A stretch of 36,609 nt of DNA from CAVUAN01 sp963739435 (GCA_963739435.1 CAVUAN010000013.1:1-36609); one strand, 5' to 3'. Shown: positions 9,180-18,627, numbered from the stretch's first letter. Numbers and translations are program-made. The notes: a model not told the origin generated them from the letters alone.

Positions 9180-10448
9180 GTGCGGGGAAGCCATGGATGG
9201 CAGCATGTCGATCGGAAGCGCAAGCGGGAGCTGATCCGGGCGATTGCCTGGGGCAAGCCGACGAAGGGACCCCTCCACGCCGAGCTCGACTTGACGGACC
9301 GGTGCAACGTCGCCTGCTACTTCTGCAACCAGCAGGACGTCCGGACCAAAGAGCAGATCTCCTACGAGCATCTCGTCGCCTTGATCGATGAAATGGCGAG
9401 CACCGGGTTGAAGTCCGTCCGGCTCTCGGGAGGCGGCGATCCGCTGGCCCACCGCGACACGGGCCGCGTGATCGACCATCTCCATGCCCGGGGCGTCCTC
9501 GTCGACAACCTCACGACCAACGGCGCGCTCCTGACCCGCGAGATCGCCGAGCGGCTGGTCCTCTACGAGGCCCGCGAAGTGATCTTCTCGCTGAACTCGC
9601 CCGATGCGGCCGACTACGCGCGGATGATGCAAGTCAAGCCGGCGGTCTTTGATCAGGTCGTCCGAAACATCCGTCAGCTGGTCGAGGTGCGCGGGGGAGG
9701 CGAATGTCCGGCCGTCATTGTCCAGTTTCTGCTCGACAAGAAGAACTTCCTGACGTTGCCCGCCATGTACGAGCTGGGCCGCTCGGTCGGAGCCGACCGC
9801 ATCGTCCTGTCGTGCGTGCTCGAGATCCCGCTCGAGCGCATCGACCATTCCCTGCTGCTCGCCCCGGAGGACGCGGCGGCGGCGCGGCCGTTGTTGAAGC
9901 AGGTTCTCGCGGCCGACAAGGGCAGGGACCTCCTCGAGATCAGCTTCCCGGTCCAGGGCTGGAACGAGATGGCTCTCGAGCTGCGCGACGAGCTCGGCTA
10001 CGACAAGTATCTTCCGATGCATCCGGCGGCCGCGTCTTTCCGCGAGGAGAACGGCCACTGCTTCTTCGGCTGGTACAGCGCGGTCGTCCGCGGCAACGGC
10101 GAGATGTATCCGTGCTGTCTCCTGATGTCGCCCGACTACAAGCCGCTCGGCAACCCGGTGGGCAGCACGTTTGGCGAGCAGTGGAACGGCCCCGGCTTCA
10201 ACCGCCTGCGCGTCGAGATGCGCTCGGTCCTCCTCAGGAATCCCGCTCAGTTCGACCCGAAAACGTACCAGGTGATCCGCAAGCAGTGCGTCGAGCCGGG
10301 AATGTGCTCCCTGAAGAACATGTACTTCCGCGGGGACGAAGACTTCTACGCCCGGCTCGGCCGCGCCATGAGCTGGGCGCGCCGGCGCTCACGCCTGAAG
10401 AACGCGGTTCTCGGAAGCCTCAAGCGGGTGTTTGCGACGACTCCTTAG
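9180..10448 (+). CDS. Radical SAM protein with SPASM-like C-terminus
   Basis: The product has 422 aa from the GTG at 9180. The upstream open frame is antisense to the divergent gene and was left out. The cluster motif is CNVACYFC (Cys42, Cys46, Cys49), followed by the glycine-rich SAM-binding RLSGGGDPLAHRD. The C-terminus carries NGEMYPCCLLMSPDY and CVEPGMCSLKNMYF, a SPASM-like set of cysteines. No good ribosome binding site precedes the GTG, so the start is uncertain. The last 60 bases overlap the 3' end of the convergent YfhO-like gene. The reaction is unknown; context points to surface polymer modification. Confidence 0.85.
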   Translation: MRGSHGWQHVDRKRKRELIRAIAWGKPTKGPLHAELDLTDRCNVACYFCNQQDVRTKEQISYEHLVALIDEMASTGLKSVRLSGGGDPLAHRDTGRVIDHLHARGVLVDNLTTNGALLTREIAERLVLYEAREVIFSLNSPDAADYARMMQVKPAVFDQVVRNIRQLVEVRGGGECPAVIVQFLLDKKNFLTLPAMYELGRSVGADRIVLSCVLEIPLERIDHSLLLAPEDAAAARPLLKQVLAADKGRDLLEISFPVQGWNEMALELRDELGYDKYLPMHPAAASFREENGHCFFGWYSAVVRGNGEMYPCCLLMSPDYKPLGNPVGSTFGEQWNGPGFNRLRVEMRSVLLRNPAQFDPKTYQVIRKQCVEPGMCSLKNMYFRGDEDFYARLGRAMSWARRRSRLKNAVLGSLKRVFATTP

Positions 10449-12527
10449 GAGCGAGCCGATCGCGAGCCCCGCGATCGTAGCGAGAGTGATCGCGACACCC
10501 GTGTGCCATCCGGGCGGGCGGTAGGTGAGGCGGACCGTGTGGTCGCCGGGCGGCAGGGTGAGAGACAGAAAAGGGTCTTCAGCGGATCGGCTGGCCACGA
10601 CAGCCTGTCCCGCGCCGTCCATTGCCGACCAGCCCCCGTCCTGCACGAGGCTCACGGCAAGTATTCCGCTTCCCGGGCCGACGATCCTGGCGCGAAACGT
10701 GGCGGAGTTCGTTGTCTCCTGGTAATCGGAGACCTCGGCGCCCGGACCGGACACGCGGGGACGCGCGAGAACGTTCTCGAAGACCGCGCCGTCTGCGCCG
10801 GCGTAGACCGGCTTCCATTTCTGTCCCGGCGAGGGTTGGCCCGGACTCACGACGAGATACCGGACGTTCAGTGTGTCGAGCGCGGCGCAGTTCAGATTGC
10901 GGATGTGCTTGAAGTAGTCGGCCGGGTTGTACCCGCAGGCCCGGTCCAGGTAGAGGACGTAGTCGCGCCGCTCCACGGGATCGTGCGTGCGGACGTCCTC
11001 GATGCCCGCGAAGACGTTCGTGTTCGGAAAGAGAACGGCTTCTTCGCCGACGACACGGAAGACACCCGGCTGCTTCCGGAGAAACGCCGCGAGCGGCCGG
11101 TCGGGAAAGAGGTCCCCGGGCGAGCCGAAAGCATGGAACCGCCGTCCCTGCCGGGCAAGCTCGAGGGCGCAGAGGGCGGCGAAGGCCAGCGGCAGTAGGC
11201 GCTGCATGCGTCGCCCCGACAGGTCGTTGCCAAGGCGATCGATCCCGAGGGCCGCGAGCGCGGCGCCGGAGAGGGCCACCCACGAGAAGAATCGGAGAGG
11301 AAACATCCAGCGAAGCCCCGGCGTTACAGCGGCGATTTCGGCGAAAGGCCACTGCCCGACCGCGACTCCCAGGCCGCAGAGGAGCGCGATGCCGAACGCG
11401 AGCTCGGCCGGACGTCGATTCTTGCCTAGCCGCAGCGCGAGGAGTGCCCCCACCCAGGCGACCCAGCCGATCGACCCCAGGGCCATCTCAGGGAAGGAAG
11501 CCGCCGCTCCGGCATCAGGCGTCGTCTGGAGCGGATCCCCGAAAAGCTTTGGCACCAGCGGCATCAGGAGCCCCTTCGGCCAGGCGGGCCCATGGGGTGC
11601 CAGGGACAGGTTGTCTGCGAAAAACGGCCGGTCGGCCAGGGCCAGACGGTTCGAAGCCGCTATCGCGTGAGCCTGCGGCAGGAAAGCGAAGGCCGAGAGG
11701 CCGAGCGCGAGGAGGGCAGCTGAAGCCGTGCGGAGAGCGACCCGCGCCGCGTCGGGAAGGCCGCCAAAGGCCCAACGCGCTGCGAGCCAGACAGCTCCAA
11801 ACGCGGCGCCCGAAGCGACGCTTTCGAGGTGTCCGCACAACGGCCACACGGCGAAGACCGCAACGAGAAGAGCGAAGGCGCGGCGCGAGCCGTCCTCGCT
11901 GCGTTGTCGCTCGATGCAGAGGAAAGCCCAGGGCCAGAGTGCGATGACTGTTGACTGCGGGAAGAGCAGCCACGGCGTCATGGTCAGCGAAAACGAGAAG
12001 GCCACGGCTCCGAGAAGAGCGGCGCTTTCTCCCACGTCGAGCTCCCGGAGCCAGAGCCACGTGCCGCAGAGAGCGAGAAGGAGCTTGACGGCGGCCGCCA
12101 GCGTGAAGGCGCGCGCGAGCGGAAGGGCCAGCATCAGGAAGCTCAGAGGCGAGAAGGCGGCGGATGTGCCGTTTCCGGCCAGCGGCATGCCGCAGCCGTT
12201 CCAGCGATCGCGCAGCGGCAGCTCGCCATCCTTCCAGGCCAGGCGCACGGCCTTGGCCCACGGGAGGAACTGTGTCGCGACGTCGTTCAAGTTCGGGTTG
12301 CGGGGGAAAGGTGACTCGGAGGTCTTCCAGGGCGGGAACGCCAGGGCGTGGTCAACCGGCAGAATGGTCCTTTCAGTCGCAAAGCCCGGCAGCAGAAAGA
12401 GGATCGGCAGTGCCGTGCAGACAGTGAGCACGAAGGCGGGCAAGGGGCGCCTCAGCCACCGGGCGACGGCCGCGAGTGCAGCCGATGTCGCCAGGTAGAG
12501 GGTCGTCAGAAGGAAGCCGGTCGCCAT
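10389..12527 (-). CDS. YfhO-family polytopic membrane protein
   Basis: The 712-aa protein has roughly a dozen hydrophobic helices over the first ~430 residues, then a soluble region and a final membrane helix near the C-terminus. The first external loop shows the YfhO pattern: NLNDVATQFLPWAKAVRLAW, then LPLRDRWNGCGMPLAGNGTS. A later FRVVGEEAVLFPNTN...RDYVLYLD is typical of the family's C-terminal part. YfhO proteins are GT-C-like; YfhO of Firmicutes glycosylates lipoteichoic acid. Here the acceptor is unknown. It lies 49 bp after the methyltransferase on the same strand, so the two may be cotranscribed. Confidence 0.85.
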   Translation of the reverse strand: MATGFLLTTLYLATSAALAAVARWLRRPLPAFVLTVCTALPILFLLPGFATERTILPVDHALAFPPWKTSESPFPRNPNLNDVATQFLPWAKAVRLAWKDGELPLRDRWNGCGMPLAGNGTSAAFSPLSFLMLALPLARAFTLAAAVKLLLALCGTWLWLRELDVGESAALLGAVAFSFSLTMTPWLLFPQSTVIALWPWAFLCIERQRSEDGSRRAFALLVAVFAVWPLCGHLESVASGAAFGAVWLAARWAFGGLPDAARVALRTASAALLALGLSAFAFLPQAHAIAASNRLALADRPFFADNLSLAPHGPAWPKGLLMPLVPKLFGDPLQTTPDAGAAASFPEMALGSIGWVAWVGALLALRLGKNRRPAELAFGIALLCGLGVAVGQWPFAEIAAVTPGLRWMFPLRFFSWVALSGAALAALGIDRLGNDLSGRRMQRLLPLAFAALCALELARQGRRFHAFGSPGDLFPDRPLAAFLRKQPGVFRVVGEEAVLFPNTNVFAGIEDVRTHDPVERRDYVLYLDRACGYNPADYFKHIRNLNCAALDTLNVRYLVVSPGQPSPGQKWKPVYAGADGAVFENVLARPRVSGPGAEVSDYQETTNSATFRARIVGPGSGILAVSLVQDGGWSAMDGAGQAVVASRSAEDPFLSLTLPPGDHTVRLTYRPPGWHTGVAITLATIAGLAIGSLLRSRRKHPLEASENRVLQA

Positions 12528-12576
12528 ACGGGCTTAATCCCCGTCCTCTGTACGGCTGCCGCCGGCGCTTCGATTG

Positions 12577-13224
12577 CTATCGGATACCGACGTCCCGCCG
12601 GTATTCGTCGATCTCGGCCTTCGGCAGCTCGCCCGGCTCGGCACGCCCCGAGGCCTCGGCGATCAGGACGTGGGGCATCTCGGGCGAGTCCTGCCAGGTC
12701 TCGTGCCGCTCGAGGCCGTTCAACTCCGGCACGCCGCTCTCCCCGTACCGGCAGAACACGATCGACGCGAAGCCAGCGCCGCGGAGCGCCGCCGTGAGCA
12801 TCTGGCGGTTGTAGAGGAACTGGTGGCCCCAGCCGTGAAAGGCTCGATTGAGCTGCAGGCAGTCTCGCATCGCATCCGCATCGCCGGGCCACTGCCCGGG
12901 CCGGTAGTGGGTGGCGTGGACCCAGTCGAGGTTGGGTGTCGAAAGCCTCAGGACGCCGCCATCCGAGAGGACGCGCCGGCTTTCCGCAAGAAAAGCGAGG
13001 CCTTCGTCGAGCGACAGGTGCTCGAGGAAATGCTCTGCGTAGATCGAGAGGACGTCGCGATACGGGAGACCGGCCCGGACATCGAAGACTCGGTCGACGC
13101 CAGGCAGCGCGTGGCTGTCGATGTTGATCCAACCCGGAATCGACTCGCTCCCGGACCCGACGTGCAGGCGCACGGGGCCATCCGGCGCCGGGTTCGATCG
13201 GCCAAACAAGCCCATTGGCGCCAT
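12577..13224 (-). CDS. Class I SAM-dependent methyltransferase
   Basis: The product is about 215 aa. It shows the Rossmann motif I with the following acidic strand end (LHVGSGSESIPGWINID) and motif post-III (RVLSDGGVLRLSTPNLDWV), in the style of methyltransferases in surface polysaccharide clusters. Three in-frame starts are possible: ATG at 13275, 13224 or 13215. I chose 13224 because the conserved domain begins about 17 residues later; no site has a clear ribosome binding site. The frame continues upstream to 13545 without recognisable protein. It is upstream of the YfhO-like gene and divergent from the collagen-like gene. Confidence 0.82.
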   Translation of the reverse strand: MAPMGLFGRSNPAPDGPVRLHVGSGSESIPGWINIDSHALPGVDRVFDVRAGLPYRDVLSIYAEHFLEHLSLDEGLAFLAESRRVLSDGGVLRLSTPNLDWVHATHYRPGQWPGDADAMRDCLQLNRAFHGWGHQFLYNRQMLTAALRGAGFASIVFCRYGESGVPELNGLERHETWQDSPEMPHVLIAEASGRAEPGELPKAEIDEYRRDVGIR

Positions 13225-13478
13225 GCTACCAAGCCACGGCTGGCCCCTCCTGGCGCGCCAGATCGTGTCACTCATTGAAGCAGCAGCGGTCAAATACTGC
13301 CGGCGTGGATTTTGATCTCGGGTAGTAAGCGGTTTGTTTGCAGTAATTAGGCGAGCTCCTGCGCCTGCCGAGAGCGGGCACCGGCCTTGCTCCTGCAGAT
13401 TCCTGCCTGGCCCGGCGTTTGCCCTGGCAATGCCGGGGGCTCGGCGAGGACTCCGAAAGCAAAAGCGAGGAAGAGAAC
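13225..13478. promoter_or_regulatory. Divergent intergenic region with a strong hairpin before the collagen-like gene
   Basis: This 254-bp region separates the methyltransferase and collagen-like genes. At 13411-13437, CCCGGCGTTTGCC and GGCAATGCCGGG form a hairpin of about 12 pairs with one bulged T. There is no T-run, so it is not a standard terminator. It sits 41 bp before the collagen-like start codon, within the probable leader. A purine-rich GCGAGGAAGAG just before 13479 is the likely ribosome binding site. Confidence 0.45.
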
Positions 13479-16004
13479 ATGGGAAACCGGAAGTGGACGT
13501 CGGTGCGCCTGGTCCTGGCTCTCGCCGTGACCCTGAGCGGGTCACCGGCGCTGGCGCAGAGCGAGATGGAACCGCCCCTCACGAACTGGTCTGCGCCGGC
13601 CCTCTGGCATCCGACAGCGGGCTCCCTGGCCCAGCAGGAGTCTTCCGCCGCCGCGAGGTCCGGCAAGACGACGGAGGAGGCGGCAGCCATCACGCCGCTC
13701 GTCTTCGTGGCGATCAGCCCCTGCCGGCAGTACGACTCACGCAACTCCAGCTCGCTCCTCAACAACACGCCGAGGACGGTCACGCTCACGGGAGCCCCGT
13801 GCGGCATCCCGGCGAACATGCCTGCCGTGTCCGCCAACATCACGGTCTTCAGCATCGTGGGCGCGGCCGGCAACGGCGTCTTCAAGGTCGGCAACACGTC
13901 GCCTCCGACGACGGCGTGGATCAACTACCCGCCGACTGAGACCCAGCGGAGTAACGCTGGCATCGTCGCGACCGACGGAAACGCCATCGTCGTGCAGGTG
14001 AACCAGGGAGCCGGACAGATCGATTTCGTCGTCGACGTGAACGGCTATTACACGTCGTCGGGCTTTGTGACCAGCCTGAACACTCTGGCTGGAGACCTCA
14101 CCCTCGTTCCGGGCACCAACATCTCGATCACGCCCGGCGCCAACAGCCTGACGATCGACTCGTCGGTGCCGCAGGGACCTGCCGGTCCGACTGGACCAAC
14201 GGGACCCACGGGACCGACCGGGCCGACGGGCGCCACCGGCACGACCGGCGCAGCGGGTCCTGCCGGCCCGACGGGCGCCACCGGCGCCACGGGTGCGACG
14301 GGCGCTCAGGGTCCGCAAGGCATTACGGGTCCTATCGGCGCGACCGGGGACACGGGCGCGACCGGCGCCACCGGTTCGCAGGGCGCCAAGGGCCTTCAGT
14401 GGCAGAACGCGTGGAGCGGCGCGACGACTTACGCCGCGGATGACGCGGTGTCGTTCAACGGGTCGAGCTACATCAGTCTTGTTCCGTCGAACACGGGCAA
14501 CTCGCCCGACGTGTCACCGGCCCAGTGGAGCCTCTTGTCGCAGAAGGGCGACACCGGCGCTACGGGCTCGACGGGTGACACGGGTCCCGTTGGTCCGACC
14601 GGCGCTACGGGAGCAGTTGGCGCGACGGGTGCTACGGGCCCCATCGGACCCACCGGTAATGCGGGCGCGACGGGCGACACGGGCCCTCAGGGTCCGCAGG
14701 GTATTCCGGGTCCCGTCGGAGCGACCGGAGACACGGGCGCGACAGGTGCCACCGGTTCGCAGGGCGCCAAGGGCCTTCAGTGGCAGAACGCGTGGAGCAG
14801 CGTGACGACTTACGCCGCGGATGACGCGGTGTCGTTCAACGGGTCGAGCTATATCAGTCTTGTTCCCGCGAACAACGGCAACTCGCCCGACTCATCGCCG
14901 GCACAGTGGAGTCTCCTGTCGCAGAAGGGCGACACGGGCCCGACAGGAGCGACGGGCGCTACAGGCGACACGGGTCCCATCGGGCCCACCGGCCTCACCG
15001 GCGCCACTGGCTCGACTGGTCCGACAGGGGTCACTGGTGCAACCGGTCCTACCGGCCCGACCGGACCAACCGGGGCCACTGGTGCGACTGGCTCCGTAGG
15101 CCCGACAGGACCGACAGGGGACACGGGCGCCACGGGTGTCGCCGGTCCGACCGGACCAACAGGCCCGACGGGCCCGACCGGACCAACCGGGCCGCAAGGT
15201 CTGGTCTGGCAGCAGGCGTGGGTCAACACCACAAACTACAACCTGAATGATTCGGTGTCCTTCAACGGGTCGAGTTACATCAGCCTCGCAAGCGGCAATA
15301 CGGGCAACCAGCCAGACCTGGTCACGGCGGCCTGGAGCCTGCTGTCGCAGAAGGGCGACACAGGCGTTACAGGTGCGACGGGCTCTACCGGACCAACCGG
15401 TCCTACCGGTCCCACGGGTCCCACTGGCCCCACCGGCCCGACTGGCCCGACCGGTCCCACAGGAGCGACTGGTTCGACGGGAGCGACGGGTGCCACGGGC
15501 GCGACAGGAGCAACCGGTGCCACCGGCCCCACCGGTCCGACAGGGCCAATCGGCCCGGCCGGCCCGGCATGGAGAAACCTCGTCGTTCTCGGTGCGGATG
15601 TGACCAATAACAACGGGACGGCCAACACCATCGCGGATGTGACCGGGCTCAGCTTCAGCGTGACCGCGGGCACGACGTACCGCTTCTATGCGTTGGTTAC
15701 CTACACGGCGGCGGCAGCCACGACCGGCTCGCGTTGGTCCATCAACGGGCCGGCCGCTCCGACATACCTGGCCTACACATCCCGCTATGCGCTGACCGCT
15801 GCGACACAAACGCTCAATTTTGCGACCACTTACGACACTCCTGCTGCGTCCAATGCGACCTCGCCCGCAACCACGGGGAACATTTCGATCATCGAGGGGA
15901 TCATCAAACCCTCGGCCAGTGGCACTGTGATCGTGCGATTCGCCTCCGAGGTATCCGGCTCCGCGATCGTGGCGAAGGCGGGCAGCACGCTGGAATGGTG
16001 GTAG
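13479..16004 (+). CDS. Secreted collagen-like protein with alternating CBM5/12-like modules
   Basis: The 841-aa protein has a signal peptide (VRLVLALAVTLSGSPALAQ). Residues ~71-191 form an N-terminal domain with FVAISPCRQYDSR and DVNGYYTS, common in secreted proteins of acidobacteria and actinobacteria. Four collagen-like Gly-X-Y tracts rich in GPT and GAT lie at about 233-304, 357-430, 484-573 and 626-697. They are separated by three copies of a ~52-residue module (WQNAW..TTYAADDAVSFNG; SYISL; W.LLSQKG) resembling CBM5/12 chitin-binding folds. Residues 698-841 form a beta-rich head ending in GSTLEWW, like phage-fibre or trimeric tip domains. It probably forms a trimeric extracellular fibre. 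Its end lies 18 bp from a convergent gene. Confidence 0.88.
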   Translation: MGNRKWTSVRLVLALAVTLSGSPALAQSEMEPPLTNWSAPALWHPTAGSLAQQESSAAARSGKTTEEAAAITPLVFVAISPCRQYDSRNSSSLLNNTPRTVTLTGAPCGIPANMPAVSANITVFSIVGAAGNGVFKVGNTSPPTTAWINYPPTETQRSNAGIVATDGNAIVVQVNQGAGQIDFVVDVNGYYTSSGFVTSLNTLAGDLTLVPGTNISITPGANSLTIDSSVPQGPAGPTGPTGPTGPTGPTGATGTTGAAGPAGPTGATGATGATGAQGPQGITGPIGATGDTGATGATGSQGAKGLQWQNAWSGATTYAADDAVSFNGSSYISLVPSNTGNSPDVSPAQWSLLSQKGDTGATGSTGDTGPVGPTGATGAVGATGATGPIGPTGNAGATGDTGPQGPQGIPGPVGATGDTGATGATGSQGAKGLQWQNAWSSVTTYAADDAVSFNGSSYISLVPANNGNSPDSSPAQWSLLSQKGDTGPTGATGATGDTGPIGPTGLTGATGSTGPTGVTGATGPTGPTGPTGATGATGSVGPTGPTGDTGATGVAGPTGPTGPTGPTGPTGPQGLVWQQAWVNTTNYNLNDSVSFNGSSYISLASGNTGNQPDLVTAAWSLLSQKGDTGVTGATGSTGPTGPTGPTGPTGPTGPTGPTGPTGATGSTGATGATGATGATGATGPTGPTGPIGPAGPAWRNLVVLGADVTNNNGTANTIADVTGLSFSVTAGTTYRFYALVTYTAAAATTGSRWSINGPAAPTYLAYTSRYALTAATQTLNFATTYDTPAASNATSPATTGNISIIEGIIKPSASGTVIVRFASEVSGSAIVAKAGSTLEWW
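14175..15569 (+). repeat. Four collagen-like tandem triplet tracts and three module repeats
   Basis: Within the collagen-like gene, 9-bp units coding Gly-X-Thr repeat in four tracts. The linker modules at about 14388-14546, 14769-14927 and 15195-15353 are repeated. The first two are nearly identical at DNA level and the third is diverged. This could support recombination that changes fibre length. Confidence 0.85.
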
Positions 16005-16022
16005 GAAGACGGCGCGGCCGTT

Positions 16023-17795
16023 TCAGCGGGTCGAGCAGCTGACGCTGGCGGCCGCCGTGGCTTCGGGATCGCCCGGCGCGATGGTGAGGGTCTCGCGCGC
16101 GAGCGAGCAGGCGGCCTCGTTTTCCGCGAGCTCCTTGTAGACCCGCAGCAACAGGTGCCTCGCGTCGAGATCGGCGGGGCTCGCGGCAATTGCGGCAACC
16201 AGGCGGGCAGCCGCTTCGCGGGTCCGCCGGTTCTCCTGCAGCCATCGGCCGTAGTAGAAGTTCGCCATCGCGGTGTTGGCATTCAGGGAGAGGGCGCGCT
16301 GGAAATGCGCCTCGGCCTCGGCCGGGCGATGCGAGGCGCCTTCGAGAATGCCCAGATTGATCTCCAGCACGTCGTAGTTGGGCGTGAATGTCCGGGCGCG
16401 CTCGAAGCAGAAGCGCGCGTTGGGGTAGTCGGCCCGAGCCATGAAGATGAGGCCGTAGTTCATCCACGCTCGCCCGTTCCCGGGGCTCGCCTCGGTAACG
16501 CTCTTCCAGAGAGTCTCTTCGTTGAGCCACACCGGGTTTCGCCGAAAGGTTCCCACGCCATGGGCCGCCAGAATCAGGACTCCCAGCGTGGCCAGGGCAC
16601 GCTGGCGGCCAGATGCGCGGCCCGGCTCCGCGGCGGCCAGCCAGTCGCCCGTCAACGCCGTCAGGCAGAGGATGAGTCCGATGTACGCCGGGTAGGGGCG
16701 GTGCTCGTTGATCATTTCAGACAGAGGAAAGAAGGACGAGGACGGGGCGAGCGCCACGAAGAACCAGAGTGCGCCGAAGAGAACGGCTCTGCCGGCGGCG
16801 CGCCTCGAGGCGTAATAGGCAGCCGAAACCAGGAAGAGCAGGGCGAAAAGCGTTCCGGCAATTACGCGTGTGTCGTACCAGGCGGGGATGGCCGCCCAGT
16901 CGGCGTCGGCCGAAAGGCCGAAGGGGAGAAAGAAGAGGCGGACGTAGTGGAGCCAGGCGAAGGTCTGCGTCTGGAAGTACGTCAGCGGCGGCGTCGAGCC
17001 GTAGATGGCCTGGGGTCCTGCCAGACGGGCCTGCAGGACATAGAAGACCCCTGCCAGCAACGAAAGGCGGCGCCGACAGCGCGAAGCCAGGCCGACCACC
17101 GTTTCCCCGGAGGGGATTTGACCCCGCCGCCCAACTCATCCGGGAAGAGCAGGAGGTAGATGGCAAAGAGAGGGGCGAACATGATCGCGGATTGCTTGGC
17201 GAAGACGCCTGCGGCGAAGGGCAGGAGCCATAGAAGGCTTTTCCGGAGGCGGGGCGCGTATTGGTAAAAGACGAAGGAGCCCACGACGCCGGCCGTGGCG
17301 AGGATCTCGGAGCGCAGCGTCAGGAAGTTCACGCTCTCGGTATTGGCGCGATGCAGGCAGAAGAGCGTTGCGCCGAAGAGCGCGAGCCATGAGCTCCGCG
17401 GGCCGAGCCCCACGTTCAGAAGAATGTGCCTGAGGAAGAAGAAGAGCAGGACTCCCCAGGAGCAGGTGAAGCGCCCACTGCGTCTGATGAAACGCGAAAG
17501 TGTCGAGTCCGGAGCTACGCCAGTAGTCCAGGGCGAAGGAAACGCTGGTCAATGGGCGGTAGACGGCGTTTGCCGGGAGGCTGGAGAAGGTCGTCGCGTC
17601 CCGGAAGAAGAGAGGGATGTTTTTCAGGCTTCGCAGGTACGCGTTGTTCTGGATGACCGTCCCGTCATCGAAGTGAAACGAGTTGTGGAAGTGATTGGAG
17701 TACGCCGCCAGCACTCCGGCAACCGCTGCCGCCGCGCAGAGGATGAGCCAACGGCTCGAGCGAGGGCGCGGCGTGGTTGCGCTCGGGCCCATCAA
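16023..17795 (-). CDS. TMTC-like membrane protein with C-terminal TPR repeats (frame broken twice)
   Basis: The N-terminal part (from 17795) has one membrane helix and a loop with NSFHFDDGTVIQNNAYL, then ATTFSSLPANAVYRPLTSVS. This is the usual start of TMTC-like bacterial TPR membrane proteins. The central part has several helices (FFFLRHILLN; FAAGVFAKQSAIMFAPLFAI; SADADWAAIPAWYD). The C-terminus has about four TPR units (WMNYGLIFMARADYPNARFC; LGILEGASHRPAEAEAHFQ). Related eukaryotic TMTCs are O-mannosyltransferases; the bacterial role is unknown. The frame shifts near 17425 (one extra base in a GGGG run) and near 17062 (TTT run), while homology continues without loss, so I treat it as one gene with sequence errors. 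Confidence 0.75.
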
Positions 17796-17804
17796 TGATC
17801 GGGT

Positions 17805-18593
17805 CTACGCCGAGAGTGCAGGACCAAAAAAGTCGCCGAGGGCGGCGGCGACGGCGCGGGGCCGCTCCATGGGCGCGAGGTGGCCGGCGCCGGGGATCGT
17901 GACGAGCCGAGCGCCAGGAATCGCGGCCGCCAGGGCCTGCGACTCGGGCGGCGGCGTCAGCACGTCGAGCTCACCGACGATGACGAGCGTCGGCACGGAA
18001 ATGGACGGCAGCGACGCCGTCTGGTCCGGGCGGTCGCGCATGGCCGAGAGATCCGCTTCGATCGTCTCGGGCTTCTGGCGCGTCATGATCCGGTTGACCC
18101 GCTCGACCAGATCCGCCCTCTTCAGGCTCTCGGGCGAGAGCAGGCGCGGCAGCATCGCCTGAGCGATGGGCGCGACGCCGCCCGAACGGACAGTCGCGAT
18201 CGCCTCGGTGCGCTTTCCGCGGCCGGCCTCGTCGTCCGCGCCCGAGCGCGTGTCGACGAGGGCGAGGGCTCTCACTTTTTGAGGGAGCCGCTTCATGAGG
18301 GCCAGGGCCACGTAGCCGCCCATCGAGAAGCCCGCCAGGCCGACCGGACCTTCGATCTGGCCGAGCACCGCTTCCACGAAATCGGCATGCCCCTCGAGAG
18401 AGACGGGCGCCTGTGCCGCGTTTTCTCCGTGCCCCGGCAGGTCCGGCTTCAACACGCGGTACCCGGGCGTCAGAGCGCGCGCCACCCCCGACCACATCGC
18501 GCCGTCCAGAGGATAACCGTGCAGAAGGATGACCGCCCGCCCTTCCCCGATCTCCCGGATCTCCGTCTCCTGACCCTGCCACGCAACACGCAT
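17805..18593 (-). CDS. Alpha/beta-fold hydrolase
   Basis: The 262-aa protein has the alpha/beta hydrolase order: oxyanion motif LLHGYPLDGAMW, nucleophile elbow GFSMGG with Ser90, acidic GELDVLTP, and histidine GAGHLAPMERP near the C-terminus. All catalytic residues are present. The length and cap region match general esterase or carbon-carbon hydrolases; the substrate is not predictable. It lies 9 bp upstream of the TMTC-like start on the same strand. Confidence 0.9.
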   Translation of the reverse strand: MRVAWQGQETEIREIGEGRAVILLHGYPLDGAMWSGVARALTPGYRVLKPDLPGHGENAAQAPVSLEGHADFVEAVLGQIEGPVGLAGFSMGGYVALALMKRLPQKVRALALVDTRSGADDEAGRGKRTEAIATVRSGGVAPIAQAMLPRLLSPESLKRADLVERVNRIMTRQKPETIEADLSAMRDRPDQTASLPSISVPTLVIVGELDVLTPPPESQALAAAIPGARLVTIPGAGHLAPMERPRAVAAALGDFFGPALSA

Positions 18594-18627
18594 CGGATGA
18601 GATTCTACGACCGATTCCGGCGCCCTC

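Noticed and set aside
13225..13545. N-terminal extension of the methyltransferase to 13545
   Set aside because: The extra sequence is low-complexity shadow translation, overlaps the collagen-like gene start and is not seen in the family.
14175..15569. CRISPR-like or satellite repeat
   Set aside because: The periodicity is 9 bp, in frame, and encodes Gly-X-Y triplets. There are no spacers and no cas genes.
16023..17795. Calling the TMTC-like gene, rho, DUF1800 and rhlB pseudogenes
   Set aside because: Every motif is preserved on both sides of each break. Essential rho is affected in the same way, and the breaks are one-base insertions in short runs, so sequencing error is more likely.
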